A stretch of DNA of 64,000 nt. It comes from Spinacia oleracea (lineage: Eukaryota; Streptophyta; Magnoliopsida; Caryophyllales; Amaranthaceae). The stretch covers positions 117,897,157-117,961,156 of the forward strand of contig NC_079492.1 of assembly GCF_020520425.1 (NCBI RefSeq), read 5' to 3'. Made by a program: the position numbers and the translations under genes. The notes beneath the pieces are model-generated. The model did not search any database. It was not told the DNA's origin and worked only from the letters and a program-made list of their open reading frames with translations. Shown here one piece after another: positions 12,701 through 24,841 of this stretch; position 1 is the stretch's first letter, and each line of letters begins with the position of its first letter.

Positions 12701-15560
12701 ATTTAAAACTACAATTGAAAAGAATAAACAAATAAATATCCATTCACAGTTTCTCTTAATAAACTTAAATTCTAGCATACGTGCATAATTCAATGTTCAT
12801 TAAGCATTTTATTCAAGTTATGTGTTCCGGCAGGTGTGAATAAAATGATTCCAAGATCCTAAAATCATTGAAGAACTAAGCACAGTTTGTCGACTTAGTC
12901 CTAAAACATCTTAGGTAAGCAAAAGCCTTTTGCTAATAGTCTAGAAACTATTCTTGGTTGATAGGTACGTCTAAGAACTTATTAGGTAAACCTATCGATT
13001 TTTCCACGACATAAAAGGACTCCTTACTTATATCGTTGAGTTTCACCAAAACTAACATGTACTCACAATTATTTGTGTACCTTGCCCCTTTAGGACCAAT
13101 AAGTAACACCTCGCTGAGCGAAAACTATTACTAGATTGATGTAAAGGATATCCAAGCAAGTGTATATTTTGGCATGGCACCTTTTAACTCAATTTTTAAG
13201 TTTGGAACTTAAGGCTCTTACTATGTTGGTTAGATTTTAAGTGAACTAAAATCCTTAATCATGCAACATAATCAAGCTTTTGATCTCATGCATTTTAAGA
13301 CATATTTAAAAACAATAAATAACTTAAAACATGCATAAGATAAATGTGATCTAGTATGGCCCGACTTCATCTTGAAGCTTTAACTTCAAAGTCCGTCTTG
13401 AAAATCTCCGTGGGAGGCACCATTTTCTTCAAATAGGATAAGCTATAATTAAAACTAATTACAACTATTTGATGGTACGCAGACCATATTTGAATTGAAA
13501 AACAACTTTGGTACTTTAGACCAATTACATTCAAATTAATGGTACGCAGACCATATTTTCTATCCTATTTGGGCCATACTAGTCACTTCATAACCTGCAA
13601 AACAGTACATATACAATATATACCATTCACCCATTCATTATCATGAATGGCCCACATAGCTGGTTAGTACAACACATTATGCATCACATAAACATTTGCA
13701 GCAATTAATCAAGGGCACCAATAATCTACAAATTATTCAGTCCTTATTAATTCTAATCAAGTTGTTTTAACCTTAAGGATTTGTAGACCTAATCAAGAGT
13801 ATATGACTAAAAAGGGCTCCCACTTAAACCAATAAATTCATATGCTTTTACTAATTTTAAACATAAAAATGTATTTCTAGTCTAACCGGAAACATACAAA
13901 TTTAATTAAAATTTAAAGCTCATATAAATTTATAATTGAATCCATAAATTTAATTTAATTTCAGTCGTATTTAAATTAATTCATGATTTTAATTTTAGTA
14001 AAATAATTAGAATAAATAAAATTTATTATAATTACAATATTCAAAATTAAAATCCAAGAAAATAATTTAAAGTATTATTAATTTTAAAATTAATTAAAAT
14101 TACGTAAACTGAAAATTTCAAATTAAAATTTCAAAACGATCTAATCGCAACGCAACAATCCCACGCAACGCACGCCCATGGGCCACATGCACACAGCCAT
14201 CGCTGCTGCTCACCATCGCAAGGCATCACGCGAGCTGGTGCTCGCTGCGCGCGCCAGCGCTCGACGCAACAAGCATGCTGCCGCAGCCCATCGCTGGGCG
14301 CAGCGCTCGTTGCACGTCGCAACAAGCAAGCTGCTCGCCATCGCTGGGCGCAGCGCTCGTCGCACGCTGCACGCCATCGCTGGGCGCAGCGCTCGTCGCA
14401 CGCTGCACGCCATCGCTGGGCGCAGCGCTCGTCGCGCGTTGTAACAAGCTCGCTGCACGCCATCGCTGGGTGCAGCGCTCGTCGCGCGTCGCAACAAGCA
14501 CGCTGCACGCCATCGCTGGGCGCAGCACTCGTCGCACGCACACTAGCGCTCGCTGCGCGCAAGGCTCTGCATGCTTGCGCGATGCAGTGCGCGCTGTGGC
14601 GCAGCACGCTTGCTGCCCACACGCGACTGCTGTGCCTTGCTCTCGCCCTCGCCCATTCGCCCATCGCACACAGCCCACGACACAAGGCAGGGCTGCTGCC
14701 TTGTGCTCGTGCACCATGGCCTTGCTCATTGCATTCGTACCGCATGGGCGACGAGCTCCCTTGCTCGTCGTCACATGCCCGCACTATACAACACCCCTTA
14801 AGGGTAACACGTAGCGTCCATTGCTTTGTGCGTGCAAGTTATATGAGCGAATCGCATAAAAATTTAAAATTTATATTCAAAATTAATGACAAATTAATAA
14901 ATAATATTAATTTCATAATTTTAGGGCGAAAAATCGAAAATTTATTATTTAATTGATTTCCGATTAACATTGATTCAAGTCTAGGTCATAAAAATTTAAA
15001 ATTTAACATAAATTTACAATTTTTATGGTGGTTTTTAATCATAGGTATCTAATTAAATTATAACTAATTATGAAAATCAAATTAATTCTAAATTATTCCA
15101 ATTTTCAACAAATTAATTATAATTACAAATTAGATTGCATAATTAACAAGGCTAGGCATTCAAACTTGTTAAACTTATACAGTAGGTCAATCAAAATTCA
15201 AGATTTATCAACAAGAATCGCAAATATTTAATTTAACATCTTAAATTTACGAAATTTTGCATTCGAAAAACTAAAACCTCCAAAAAGTCATAGTTAGGCT
15301 TCGAATTTGAGAATTCAGGGTTCGGCCGAAAAAAATTATTTTAGTCAAAATTTTAGAATGCCTTTTACATGCGGAATTGACACAAAAATCACTCGATTTG
15401 GATGAGTAACGAAGAAACTGCCGAAAAACTGCGTACGTATAATTAAGTAAACGCAATTTGCAATTAATTAACAATTACGAAAATTAATCAACCCTTTTAA
15501 TTACTTGCAAATTTGTAATATTTAACCATGTTCATGCAATTTAGATTATGAAAATAATAA
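12701..15560 (-). other. copia-A long untranslated leader
   Basis: About 2.9 kb between primer site and gag start with no retrotransposon coding frame. It is strongly AT-rich except for a GC-rich island at 14150-14815. Blocks of it, for example the phrase TGGTCTGCGTACCAT, recur in copia-B near 50070-50160. Confidence 0.75.
14271..14560 (-). repeat. GC-rich tandem repeats in copia-A leader
   Basis: Six copies of a block beginning CATCGCTGGGCGCAGCGCTC start at 14289, 14339, 14375, 14411, 14461 and 14511. Spacing is 50, 36, 36, 50 and 50 bp; the longer unit has an extra AACAAGC-containing segment. The unit has self-complementary GCGCAGCGC cores. Long apparent reading frames here on both strands are a by-product of GC richness. 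Confidence 0.85.
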
Positions 15561-15577
15561 GAGGCTCGTGATACCAC
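15561..15577 (-). promoter_or_regulatory. copia-A primer-binding site
   Basis: On the minus strand GTGGTATCACGAGCCTC follows the 5' LTR directly. TGGTATCA is complementary to the 3' end of initiator tRNA-Met, the standard copia primer; the following bases deviate slightly from the usual GAGC. Confidence 0.8.
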
Positions 15578-16975
15578 TGTTAGGTTATGATACATATGAC
15601 AATTCATAAATCATGCGGGAAAACCATAAGGCCAGGAAAGCATATTATTTACACATAATCATTTAGCATAGTTTAGATGCATACACTTTGTTGCGTGCCC
15701 TCCCTAGCTGCGCCCGAACCGAACAAGAACAAGTCTTTAGGACTCCAAGTGTCGTCCCTCCGCAGATAGTCCACAGCACGTCCGGATCTGCCTTAAGCTT
15801 GACCAACTAGGATCGCCCTTAAGGTACTTAGAATTTTCGGCTAATGTAGGCAATTGTATGACTGAATTTTCGCTCTCCAAAATCACTTTGAATACTTGAA
15901 TACTCTATGCAAAATAATGACCCTAGGCCTTTATTTATAGAGGTATTGAAAGGGAATTGCAATCCTATTAGGATACGAATTAATTAAACTAGAATCCTAA
16001 TAGAATTCTTATTTAATTAATTCATCCTTTTAGGTTTAGGAATTTAATCATATGTCGAAACCTGATAGCTTTAGGATTCGTATAGCACACAAACACACAC
16101 ACGCACGCACAACAACCCACGAGGGGCGCCATGCGCGCGCGCGCAGCCCGCGAGCTCGCAGCCCATTGCCACGAGGCCCACACGCTGCCGCAGCCTTGAC
16201 GCGCGCTGGGCCTGCCTTGCGGTGGGCCTGGCGCAGCCTTGGCTGGTGCGTTGTGGCGCGCTGGCTTGCTGGGCGATGTCCTGGCTTCGTGCTGGGCCTT
16301 CGTCTGGCAGGCCTCGTCCGATGCTAATTGGTACGATACGCTTCCGATTAATTTCCCGATTCCGGAATTCATTTCCGATACGAACAATATTTAATATTTC
16401 CGATTCCGGAATTAATTTCCGTTTCGAACAAATATTTAATATTTCCGTTTCCGGAATTATTTTCCGATTCCGATAATTTTTCCGATTCTGACAATATTTC
16501 CGTTTCCGGCAATATTTCCGATTCCGGCAATATTTCCATTTCCGATAATATTTTCCGATACGTACCATGTTTCCGTTTCCGGCAACATCTACGACTTGGA
16601 TAATATTGATATTTCCGATACGATCCATATTTCCGTTTCCGGCAATATCATCGTTTCCGGAGCATTCATTTCTTGCCTGTGACAATCTCAGCTCCCACTG
16701 AAACCAAGATCCGTCGATTCCGAATATCCATAGATGGAGTATTTAATGCCATTGAATACTTGATCCGTTTACGTACTATTTGTGTGACCCTACGGGTTCA
16801 GTCAAGAGTAAGCTGTGGATTAATATCATTAATTCCACTTGAACTGAAGCGGCCTCTAGCTAGGCATTCAGCTCACTTGATCTCACTGAATTATTAACTT
16901 GTTAATTAATACTGAACCGCATTTATTAGACTTAACATAGAATGCATACTTGGACCAAGGGCATTATTTCCTTCA
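15578..16975 (-). repeat. copia-A 5' LTR (1398 bp)
   Basis: Same termini as the 6521-7873 copy. TATA box on the minus strand at 15939-15932, TTTCCG-type repeat array at about 16340-16660, GC-rich block at 16105-16310. Confidence 0.9.
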
Positions 16976-16980
16976 GTTAT

Positions 16981-17494
16981 TAGGCAAGCACGCAAAATCG
17001 AAGTCGCATAAACAAAAGTAGACGCAAACAGAAAACGAGAACCAGCCAGGGACGCATTTTCAACGCCCCTTGCTGGGCGCCAGAATTTCTCACGCCCGAC
17101 GCTGGGCGCTGAAGTTGCTGTTTGACCTTCTGGTCAGGCGCAGCAGCCTCGGTGCCCGCGCAAAAGGAAAATACGTAGCACAAAAAAAAATCGTTCGTGA
17201 AAAGAATTGCTACGAGGGCGTAAGAAAAGCACTCGATTCTAAAAGCGACTCATAAAAAAGAATAACTCTTTGCGTCGTTGTTAGGCCTCCTACGGCGACA
17301 ATGCTCGGCACCGAAACCGAACATACCAATAATTATAAATGTCACACGGGCAAGTGTTTCGAAAATCCAAAGAATGACCAAAAAAAGAACTAAAAAGTGT
17401 ACCAACAAAAGAAAGAGTGAAAAACCAATAGAGAGAGTCGAAGTATAGACTAAGTAATACTTGAAACTTTGGGACCTAAACTTTAGCTTATCTT
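16981..17494 (+). other. Tat-like element leader, right part
   Basis: Continuation of the untranslated leader. It contains one paired GC-rich inverted-repeat module at 17057-17114. No coding sequence recognised. Confidence 0.6.
17057..17114. repeat. paired GC-rich inverted-repeat module, copy 2
   Basis: Same two-hairpin plan (CAACGCCCC..TGGGCGCCAGAA, CACGCCCGAC..GGGCGCTGAA) in the leader, 0.5 kb before gag. Confidence 0.75.
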
Positions 17495-18472
17495 ATGCAT
17501 AGGACTGGTCCTGCCACTTGGTGCCGATCAGGAAATCAACGGTTAGTGCGCCTCGAAGATACATCGCCAACACCAGGTTTAGTGACTCCAAGCTCCGTCC
17601 GTCATCCCTCATTTCAAGGATCTCCGCCTCCCCAACCTCGATTCGCACCCTCAAACATGTCCATCGAAGAATTGCAAGAGCAGATGGCTCAAATGACCCG
17701 ACTAATGGGCCAACTGAAAATGGAAAACGAAGCCTTAGCGGCTGCACAAGCCAAAAACGACCTCGATAACGAGAAGAGGATTGAAAAAATGGTCCTACAG
17801 CAAACCATGGGGAGCAAGTACTTCTCCCTCGATCCTGGACCTTTTCCTGGCAAACTACCAGAAAAGTTTAGTTCATCTGACTTACCAAAGTTTAAAGCCA
17901 CGGACAATTCCCGTGATCATCTATTGAGCTTTGTGAATGCCATGAACTTGAAAGGCGTGGACAAGTCCATGTATTTACCTGCCTTTTCTTTGTCCTTGGA
18001 ACCTGTGCCGCTCAAATGGTACTATCACCAGGACCCTAAGCTCTTCCCCACCTGGGAAGACTTTGTCAATGTCTTCATCAAGCAATACTCGTCGAACATG
18101 GATTTTCAAGTCACCATGCGCGAGCTGGAAGTTCTCTTCCAAAAGAAAAATGAGGGTTTCACAACCTACTTTGCTAGATGGAGGGATCAGGCGGCCCAGC
18201 TAATCAGTAGGCCTCCCGAAAAAGAATTGGTCCAAAAATTCATTGACAACCTGGACCCGGCCTACAGACAACACCTTAGGTACCTGTGACTTGACACTTT
18301 CAAAAGAGTTTATGATGTAGGAATAAAGATCGAGGATGATCTCGCAAAAATAATACAAAGTAAACCCGCATACAAAAGCAACGCCTACAACAGGGGCAAC
18401 ACGTCCCAAGCCCAAGAAGTCCATGCCGTAGAGGAGACTCCCGCCCGAAGAAGCCCTGGAAGATGGGTCTGA
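17495..18472 (+). pseudogene. Tat-like element gag
   Basis: Structural protein of the retrotransposon particle. The likely start is the ATG at 17657 (MSIEELQEQMAQMTRLMGQL); the frame is open from 17495. A coiled-coil-like N-terminus is followed by a Retrotrans_gag domain (SWLLSF-like LLSFVNAMNLKGVDKSMYLP, PLKWYYHQDPKLFPTWEDFV, FTTYFARWRDQAAQL). A TGA at 18287-18289 interrupts the frame, but gag-like sequence (FKRVYDVGIKIEDDLAK) continues in the same frame to 18472. A shift is then needed to enter the protease region. The stop fits a C-to-T change of a CGA codon. Confidence 0.85.
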
Positions 18473-19643
18473 GACCGAAAGTTTGCCCCACTCGGGTCGA
18501 CTTTGGTACAAGCCTTTGAAAGACTAACCAATCAAGGAAAGTTGAGACCTATAGGCCCCACCCGTGACCCCCCTGTCAAGGGAAAATATTGGGTCGAAGG
18601 TACTTACTGCAAATTCCATCAAGGAAATGGACATGACACTGAAAACTGGTGGAATCTAAAACATACGATCCAGGACATGATAGAGGATGAGGTGATACCT
18701 CTCCCTAACGTTGGCAAACCCAACAAAAACAAGAGCCCACTCGGCTCTTGTCACATCTCTCTCGACCAACCAGAAAATGAGAACTTTGACCCCACGGTGT
18801 ACATTACGCCTCAAGGTGCACCACTCGCTGTGGTCCCTATGGATCGAATCGAGAGAGAAGTGTGCGGTGTGTGGGATGATGATGCTGAAGATATTTACCT
18901 ATCTCAAGTGTTGGGCCAGGACCTCTTTACTGAAACCTGGCCCGGGTATGCTCACATCGACACCACCCCTCAGGAGCCCGAGGTCGACAACCTCACCCGA
19001 TCCGGAAGAATATACCAACCGGATATTCGCCCACCTCCTATGGACGATATCCCAGTTAGGCAAACTCCTGAGAATGGACGGCACACCACCGTCGCGGAAG
19101 TCATTGAAAATCCTCTCTTGAAACAACTAAAAAGAACCAAAGCCGAAATCACCATCTGGTGGGATCTCATGTGTACTTCAAAAGAACATCGCGAAAAGCT
19201 TATTCGCTCACTTGACCTCATCTCGGTGCCTACAGATATCAAACCTGACTCATTGGTTAACCACGTCACGAGAGATGCTGGAGAAAAGGCCATAGTTTTC
19301 ACTGACAAAGACTTGCCCAAAGAGGGGGGTGCTCACAATAAGGCCCTCTATCTAGTAGTTGAATGCAAAGGAAAAAACGTCCCCCTAGCGCTCGTAGATA
19401 ATGGTTCGGCGGTTAATATCTGCCCATTGCGAACCGCCCATTGCTTGGGGCTAGAAAACGATGACTTCCAAACCTCCACGCAAGGGGTACGAGCTTATGA
19501 TAACTCCCGAAGGTGTGTGTTGGGAAAAATCAACCTTACCATATAAACCGGGCCTGTGGCACGCACCACGGAGTTTCAAATAATTGACATCAAGCCCACT
19601 TTCAACCTCCTCTTGGGGAGACCTTGGCTCCATGACTTAGGAG
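18473..19643 (+). pseudogene. Tat-like element linker and aspartic protease
   Basis: Starts with the cysteine/histidine region YCKFHQGNGHDTENWWNLK, which in this lineage replaces a classical zinc knuckle. An acidic spacer follows, then the protease core LVDNGSAVNICPL near 19395-19430. The usual DTG/DSG is DNG here, as is common in Tat and Athila groups. The second conserved protease piece, FNLLLGRPWLHDLG, is at about 19600-19635. A stop at 19544-19546 and a frame change near 19650 break it. Confidence 0.8.
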
Positions 19644-20474
19644 GTGTGGCTTCTACCTAGCTTTCACCAAATGGTTAAACTTAACCATAACAGGGTAATA
19701 CTAGAAATCCGCGCCCCTCCTCTCGACGTCAGTTGTACTATGGTTGGAACGGCCGAAACTGCAGACGACCTTTACGGGTTTCAAATGGAAGAAACAATCC
19801 AGTTCATCGAAGATTATGATCCAGCATTCCTAGACCCACACGCATCCCGAGTCATCCCTAGAATGCTGTTAGCTCAAGGTTATTTCCCTGGAACCCCATT
19901 GGGCATAAGGAAGAAGGAATGCACATTCCATCCTTTACCCAACAAATCTACTCCCTTTGGCTTAGGCTATGAACTAACGGAGGAAGATATTGCTGACCGC
20001 CTGTCTGGGCTACGCCTTAACAAGGCCAAACAAACCACCCTCCTTCCCCCATATCAAAGAACCCTTAACGGGATGTTCGTTGGGGAAGGAGAAGGACACC
20101 CATGCTGTGATTTCCCTGAACCCTTCGTTCAGGATGGCTTGCTAAAACCAGGATTTGAAATCTTCCATGACTGCCACACCTTGGATGAGGCACCCCACCT
20201 CACCAAGACTAAAACAACTGAAATATTGGACGACCAGGCTTTGTGGACATTGTTTAACGAATCGAGGCCTATGGAGGACGAGACTGTGACGACTACCGTA
20301 GCTTTACAAGATGAAGGTTTCGATCCAACCCGGTTAATTGCTCCTGCATCAACACTAGAAGAGATCGAGAACGGATGGGTGAAGACATATCAGTGGGTCA
20401 ATGCAAAAGGAATAGAATTCAAGATGAGTACCGGTGAAGGACCAAAGTTTTACGAGACTAAACCCAAGGCTTGA
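19644..20474 (+). pseudogene. Tat-like post-protease segment, ends before any RT
   Basis: The open segment continues the polyprotein after the protease (KLNHNRVILEIRAPP onward). It includes a Gly-rich block around PFGLGYELTEEDIADRL and an acidic C-terminal part. In complete Tat/Ogre elements this region leads into reverse transcriptase; here it stops at 20474 with no RT motif following. The stretch is open for 276 codons although gag and protease upstream are broken. Confidence 0.65.
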
Positions 20475-21814
20475 GCCACATAGAGCACCGTAGTAAAAAG
20501 CGCCTAGTAGTTCTTTAGATTGGTAGAAAAATAATAAAGACTTTAGATGGTCCTAAGACCCCTTAGAATATAGGTCAAATTTGTTTCAGTGTGTTTTCCT
20601 TACTTTCCAAATTAATAAAGGCGTAATATTTCTCCTAAAATTTTATTCTAACACTAAGTAAACACCAAATGTACTTGCAAAATACAAAAATAAAGAGGCG
20701 GCCCACTCTAGGCCCAACAAACGAGGCCCATTCGGTCTTGAAATAGTGTCATGGGAACCAGTTCCCGAAAACCCACAAAATAAACCACACCATCCCCATC
20801 ATATCTCCAAAACATAAGGGTCTAACCCGTGCAACCCAAAGAAACCAAAAAAAATCAAATCCAAACAATGCAAATGTTACCAAAAAAAACAGATTCATAA
20901 AACATAATTCCATCATACCCTTCACTAACAACGCGCACCTCAATCCACCCAAAAAGCCTACACAAAGATCTTCACATCTTGCGCACCCTAACCCCATTTT
21001 CAAAGCCGTCTCGAGTCACGGATAGAAAAAAATAATCCGGACAAAAATGCATCTTACGCTAACAGTCAAAAAAGCCTCCGAAATAGCCTCAAAATCAATT
21101 TTTATACAAAAAAAAAGGCATAGCACTAAAACGAAAAAAAGAAATAAATGCAAGAACATGTTAAGCAAAGCGTCAAAAAACGACCGCCAGAAATTATTTT
21201 CAGCGCCCATGGCTGGGCGCCGAAATCTTTGACGCCCCAGCCTGGGCGTTGAAACTCTCTGCCTGCCTAAATTTTTTTTAGAAGTGCTCGTCATTTTATC
21301 CGCACATAACGGAAAAATAACGAACACTTGGGGGGTACAGCACGTATCCAAATAGGCTCACCAAAAAAATATAGCCATACAAAAAGTAGTCGAATTTCAT
21401 TTTTTACGCGACTTACGGCGAACAAAAAACGGCAGACGAAAATAATGATAATACTTCACTCATTTGACCGGTTAAGTAATATGCTACCACCTTAGGGCAT
21501 ATCTATTAAAATCTGGCATCCTAGAACTTTATTCTAGCTAGAAATACTCGCGACCTGATTCTGACAAGAGACGTAGGCAATCCTTACCAAGGATTCAGTC
21601 CAATCAAAAAAAAAACAAACTTACATAAATTGTGCAAAAAGTGTTGGACATATAAAAATATATAAAAAAAAGGAGGAGAAACAAAAAATGAAAATGAAAA
21701 AATAAAATACGCCTTTATTGAAAAATAATAAGAAGGAAAACAAAGTGCTAAGAAATGAAAAAACAAACACAACTGAAATAAATAAAGGGCACCTACACCC
21801 TAGCAAGAACTACA
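20475..21814 (+). other. noncoding stretch between gag-pro and antisense gene
   Basis: AT-rich sequence with poly-A/T runs and one paired inverted-repeat module (21197-21255). Several short open frames rich in Phe or Lys occur but look like composition effects. This is where RT, RNase H and integrase would be expected in a complete element. Confidence 0.6.
21197..21255. repeat. paired GC-rich inverted-repeat module, copy 3
   Basis: Two hairpins (TTTCAGCGCCCATGG..GGGCGCCGAAAT, GACGCCCCAG..TGGGCGTTGAAA) between gag-pro and the antisense gene. Confidence 0.8.
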
Positions 21815-23628
21815 CTACTCTAGTTCTTCCGGATCATCAAATAAAGTCTTGTAGAGGCCAATGTTCGCAGGATCCACCCCCACAGTCTTCTGCGCTGCCC
21901 CAATATCAATCTCCATAAGAACCGGCTCCTGGACACTAACTTCCAAAGATGCCAAGGCTTCAGAAACATTCTCAGTTATAGCCCGCTCAGCCTCAAGGGC
22001 ACAGACAATGGTGGGAGAAGGATTATTATCATCAACTAGACTAGTCGCTGTTTCTACAGGCGGCTGAGCCTTCCTAACCCATACATTGTTCCGGCGACGA
22101 TCTCCGCGAGAGCTTGCATTTCTTTTAACAACAGCAGGCCCCTTCATGTTAGGCATCTTTTTAGGCCTGAAACTGGAACGGGGAGCAACTTCCTTTCGCT
22201 TTCGATCAGGACGAGCTTTCACAGTCTTAATACCATGGGTACGAGGTTTGGTAGAATCAGGACCCTCATACTTAACACGAATACGAGGTATCAAAAGCTC
22301 AGCCGGCTCCCCATCTCGAGCCTCGGTCCTCACAGCTTTATCATCGGAGCTCATCCATAACTTGTAGTTTTCAGAAAGACCCACAAAGCCATTTGCAGCT
22401 ACGGCCCAACGCGGGATACCATCATAATACTTAGCCCACGCTAGAACCCGTGCTTGTGAAAAGGCCGCTACTTTAGGTGGTACCGTATCAGAAAAGGGGA
22501 TAGTCTGCCTTAAACCATATTGACGCATGACTCGGTAAGGGAAAATATAAATGGGCCGAGATAGCCCCAACAAAGAAACATAAACCGATACGTCGGAACC
22601 CCCCGTCATAGTAGTCAAACCCCACCATGGTACCACCCACTTAATAGAACAGATGCCATAAGTAAAAAAGGAGGCCCATTCGGCCTCGTCCTGGCCTTGG
22701 TGCAAATATTTTCGGTTACCCAAGGCTATAGGGCGATAATGTTTAGGATCGGCGGGAGCTTCCAAGAGCCTAAGCCGTTCCACGAGCCAAATCTGCAAAA
22801 AATGGGTACGATCAAAAAATAATAATAAAAAGAAAACGGTTCCTGGGGCGCAGTCTCAACGCCCAGGACCAGGCGCCGTAAGTTCCAGCGCCCAACCCTG
22901 GGCGCTGAAACTCAGCCCCAAGGTAGGACGAATAAAAAATATATATGAGAAAAAAAAACGCATACGTGCGCAAAAAAAATTGATTACCTGCAGTAATAGG
23001 GGGCTTCCCTTAAAATATTCAGATTTGGCGTCCTTCTTCAGCTCATCCGCACTCAGCAAAGTCTCGGCAACAACCAACGGCATAATAGAATAGCAACTTT
23101 CCATCTGGCTAATCAAGGGGATCAACCTTATGTCACCGAACTCACCATTGTTATTCGACAGCAAATAATGATTCAACAAGCAAAAAACAAGGGCTCGAAT
23201 ATTCAATTTCTGTTCGGTCATATTCTTACTAGGCCTAAAGTGGTGTTTTACAAGTTTGCCAAATTAACCTCTTCACCTACAACAACTTCAGCAAGCATGT
23301 TAGCATCTAGTCCTAGGAAAGCCCCTATGGTTGTTTTACTCTCTTCAATAGTGCCAGGAGTGGCAGGGGTAGCATTAGTAGGATAGCCAAGGATCGCAGC
23401 AAATTCATCTCGCAAAGGAAATATTTCGTTGCCCCGAAAGACAAAAACATGATGATCGGAATCCCAAAAGCTTAGGGCTGCGTGCAGAAAATTATAGTCA
23501 ATGTTAATTTGTTGTAAGCCTAAAAATGCCTCTAAGTGGTATTCTTTCAACAAAGCCTTTTCTGTAGGATTAAGGGCCCGTAGCCAACGCCTAACAGCCC
23601 GTTGGAGTGAGAAAGTGGGAATCGACAT
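21815..23628 (-). CDS. antisense spliced gene of Tat-like element
   Basis: A minus-strand gene inside the retrotransposon, convergent with gag-protease. Exon 1 runs from ATG 23628 (MSIPTFSLQRAVRRWLRALN) to 22988. An intron at 22987-22793 has donor GTAATC and acceptor TGCAG. Exon 2 runs from 22792 to the stop at 21815. Exon 1 encodes FWDSDHHVFVFRGNEIFPLR followed by FAAILGYP, a pattern like plant mobile-domain or DUF7745-type proteins. Exon 2 continues this domain (FFTYGICSIKWVVPWWG) and then a Lys/Arg-rich tail and an acidic end. One frame change lies near 23248, so the copy as read is broken. Antisense genes of this kind are known in Tat/Ogre/Retand elements; their role is unsettled. A paired inverted-repeat module sits in the intron. 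Confidence 0.65.
22853..22912. repeat. paired GC-rich inverted-repeat module, copy 4
   Basis: Two hairpins (CAACGCCCAGG..AGGCGCCGTAAG, CAGCGCCCAAC..GGGCGCTGAAA) inside the intron of the antisense gene. Confidence 0.8.
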
Positions 23629-23708
23629 GACGAAAGCAAGGAGTAATTAAAACACAGCAAAGAAAGAAGGAAATTGAGAGTGATGGAAAATAAGGACGTA
23701 TCTAGCCC

Positions 23709-23718
23709 CTATATATAG
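23709..23718 (-). promoter_or_regulatory. TATA box of the antisense gene
   Basis: On the minus strand CTATATATAGGGGC lies about 80 bases upstream of the ATG at 23628, with a CT-rich stretch and CAATTTCC between them. This is normal plant core-promoter spacing and suggests the antisense gene has its own promoter. Confidence 0.6.
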
Positions 23719-23798
23719 CTGAACGCATCAAGTGACATCCTGATCCCATTCGGAAACGCGTTAAGAAATCCGAAAGTCAAAATTCGCCAGGAAAGGAC

Positions 23799-23856
23799 TT
23801 TCAGCGCCCGAAGCTGGGCGCCGAAATAATTAACGCCCAGCCTTGGGCGCCGAAAA
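23799..23856. repeat. paired GC-rich inverted-repeat module, copy 5
   Basis: Two hairpins (TTTCAGCGCCCGAAGC..GGGCGCCGAAAT, TAACGCCCAGCC..GGGCGCCGAAAA) about 80 bp upstream of the antisense TATA box. Confidence 0.8.
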
Positions 23857-23859
23857 TAC

Positions 23860-24841
23860 AGCCCAAGGCCCAGGTTTCACAAAACGCGGAACAGGAAAAG
23901 ACTTAAAACCGTGTTGCTAGACACGAGGCCCTATGTACAATTAAGATCAAGCCCAAAAGCACCTTTAAGCTCCCAAATAGCAAAAATGAATAGTAAAACT
24001 TGGTCGAAACTTAGACTTGTCTCCAGGAACATATATGTACACTTTTCAAAACAAAAAATATCAAGGTCATTCTTCGAAACACCAAAAAACGTTGTTAAGT
24101 CGTTGGTTTCTCAAATAAAAAAATGTTTGTCTGTCAAAGGATTAAATTGAGCCAAGCTAAACCGAATGATATTAAACCTTGTCGCCCGAAGACTGAAGTC
24201 GCACCCCATGACTTCGCCAAAGTAGCACACCACTATGAAAGGTCGCTCGCACATACGAGCTCGACCCCAAACATGATTAAAAGACGTTATAAAGTATGCG
24301 AAAAATGACCACCAAAGCCCGAGTGCTTAGGGGCTCGCGAAAAGTATACTCCAAAAGAGAGCGCGCAATCAAAATCACATTCCCGAACTGCGCTATACGC
24401 CGTCCCATGTTTGGATGATCTCAAAAGAACAGGTTCAACCTCAGAAAAGGGTCGTCATTGACACTTGTACATGGTCCTCTGATCAAAGACCAAGTGGTGG
24501 CAAAAATCGAGCCATAAAGACTAGCTCAAAACCACGAAAGCAGACATTCGCAAGACAAAGGTCCGTCTGAACTCGTTGTAAACCCACGTTCAGGTTACAA
24601 CTAAATTCGAGCATCCCTCGAAAGAATTCGCTTTTGCAAGAATAAACAAAAGAAATTCTCAAAAAAAAAACACAATGAAACAAAAAATAGAGACTTGCCC
24701 ACCTCAATCAGGCAAGATCGCGCCGCGAACCACGAAAGTTCCAAATCAAGGAAAAAACGAATTTAGGGATGTCCACCCTTAGCGGACAGGGCTCGCCCAC
24801 CTTCAGCGGGCGGGGTCTGGGTCACTAGCCGCGCAGGTTCG
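23860..24841 (+). other. Tat-like element 3' noncoding region
   Basis: No coding sequence recognised. Near the right end are GC-rich phrases (GCGGGCGGGG, GCGCAGGTTCGATTCC). A clear polypurine tract next to the 3' LTR could not be identified. Confidence 0.5.

Larger units (their letters stand above)
6521..16975 (-). mobile_element. Ty1/copia element copia-A (minus strand)
   Basis: An LTR retrotransposon in the leader of the Tat-like element, flanked by GTTAT at 6516-6520 and 16976-16980. LTRs lie at 6521-7873 and 15578-16975 (termini TGAAGG..CTAACA read on the minus strand). The primer site beside the upstream LTR resembles the initiator-Met type, and a polypurine tract lies beside the other. 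Gene order is gag, protease, integrase, RT, RNase H, which is copia order. The leader is unusually long, about 2.9 kb. The polyprotein has two frame breaks. It is 10.5 kb in total and relatively young, because the LTRs differ little apart from one GC-rich patch and a short indel. Confidence 0.92.

Noticed and set aside
14131..14956. Long overlapping Ala/Arg/Cys-rich open frames on both strands
   Set aside because: They follow the GC-rich tandem repeats in the copia-A leader; all frames stay open through lack of AT-rich stops and none has a domain.
20749..21351. Phe/Trp-rich minus-strand frames between gag-pro and the antisense gene
   Set aside because: Composition effect of A-rich plus-strand sequence; no start context, no domain.
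23168..23386. Plus-strand frames over the Tat-like antisense gene (also 21861-22367)
   Set aside because: They lie opposite the antisense exons and show no family resemblance.
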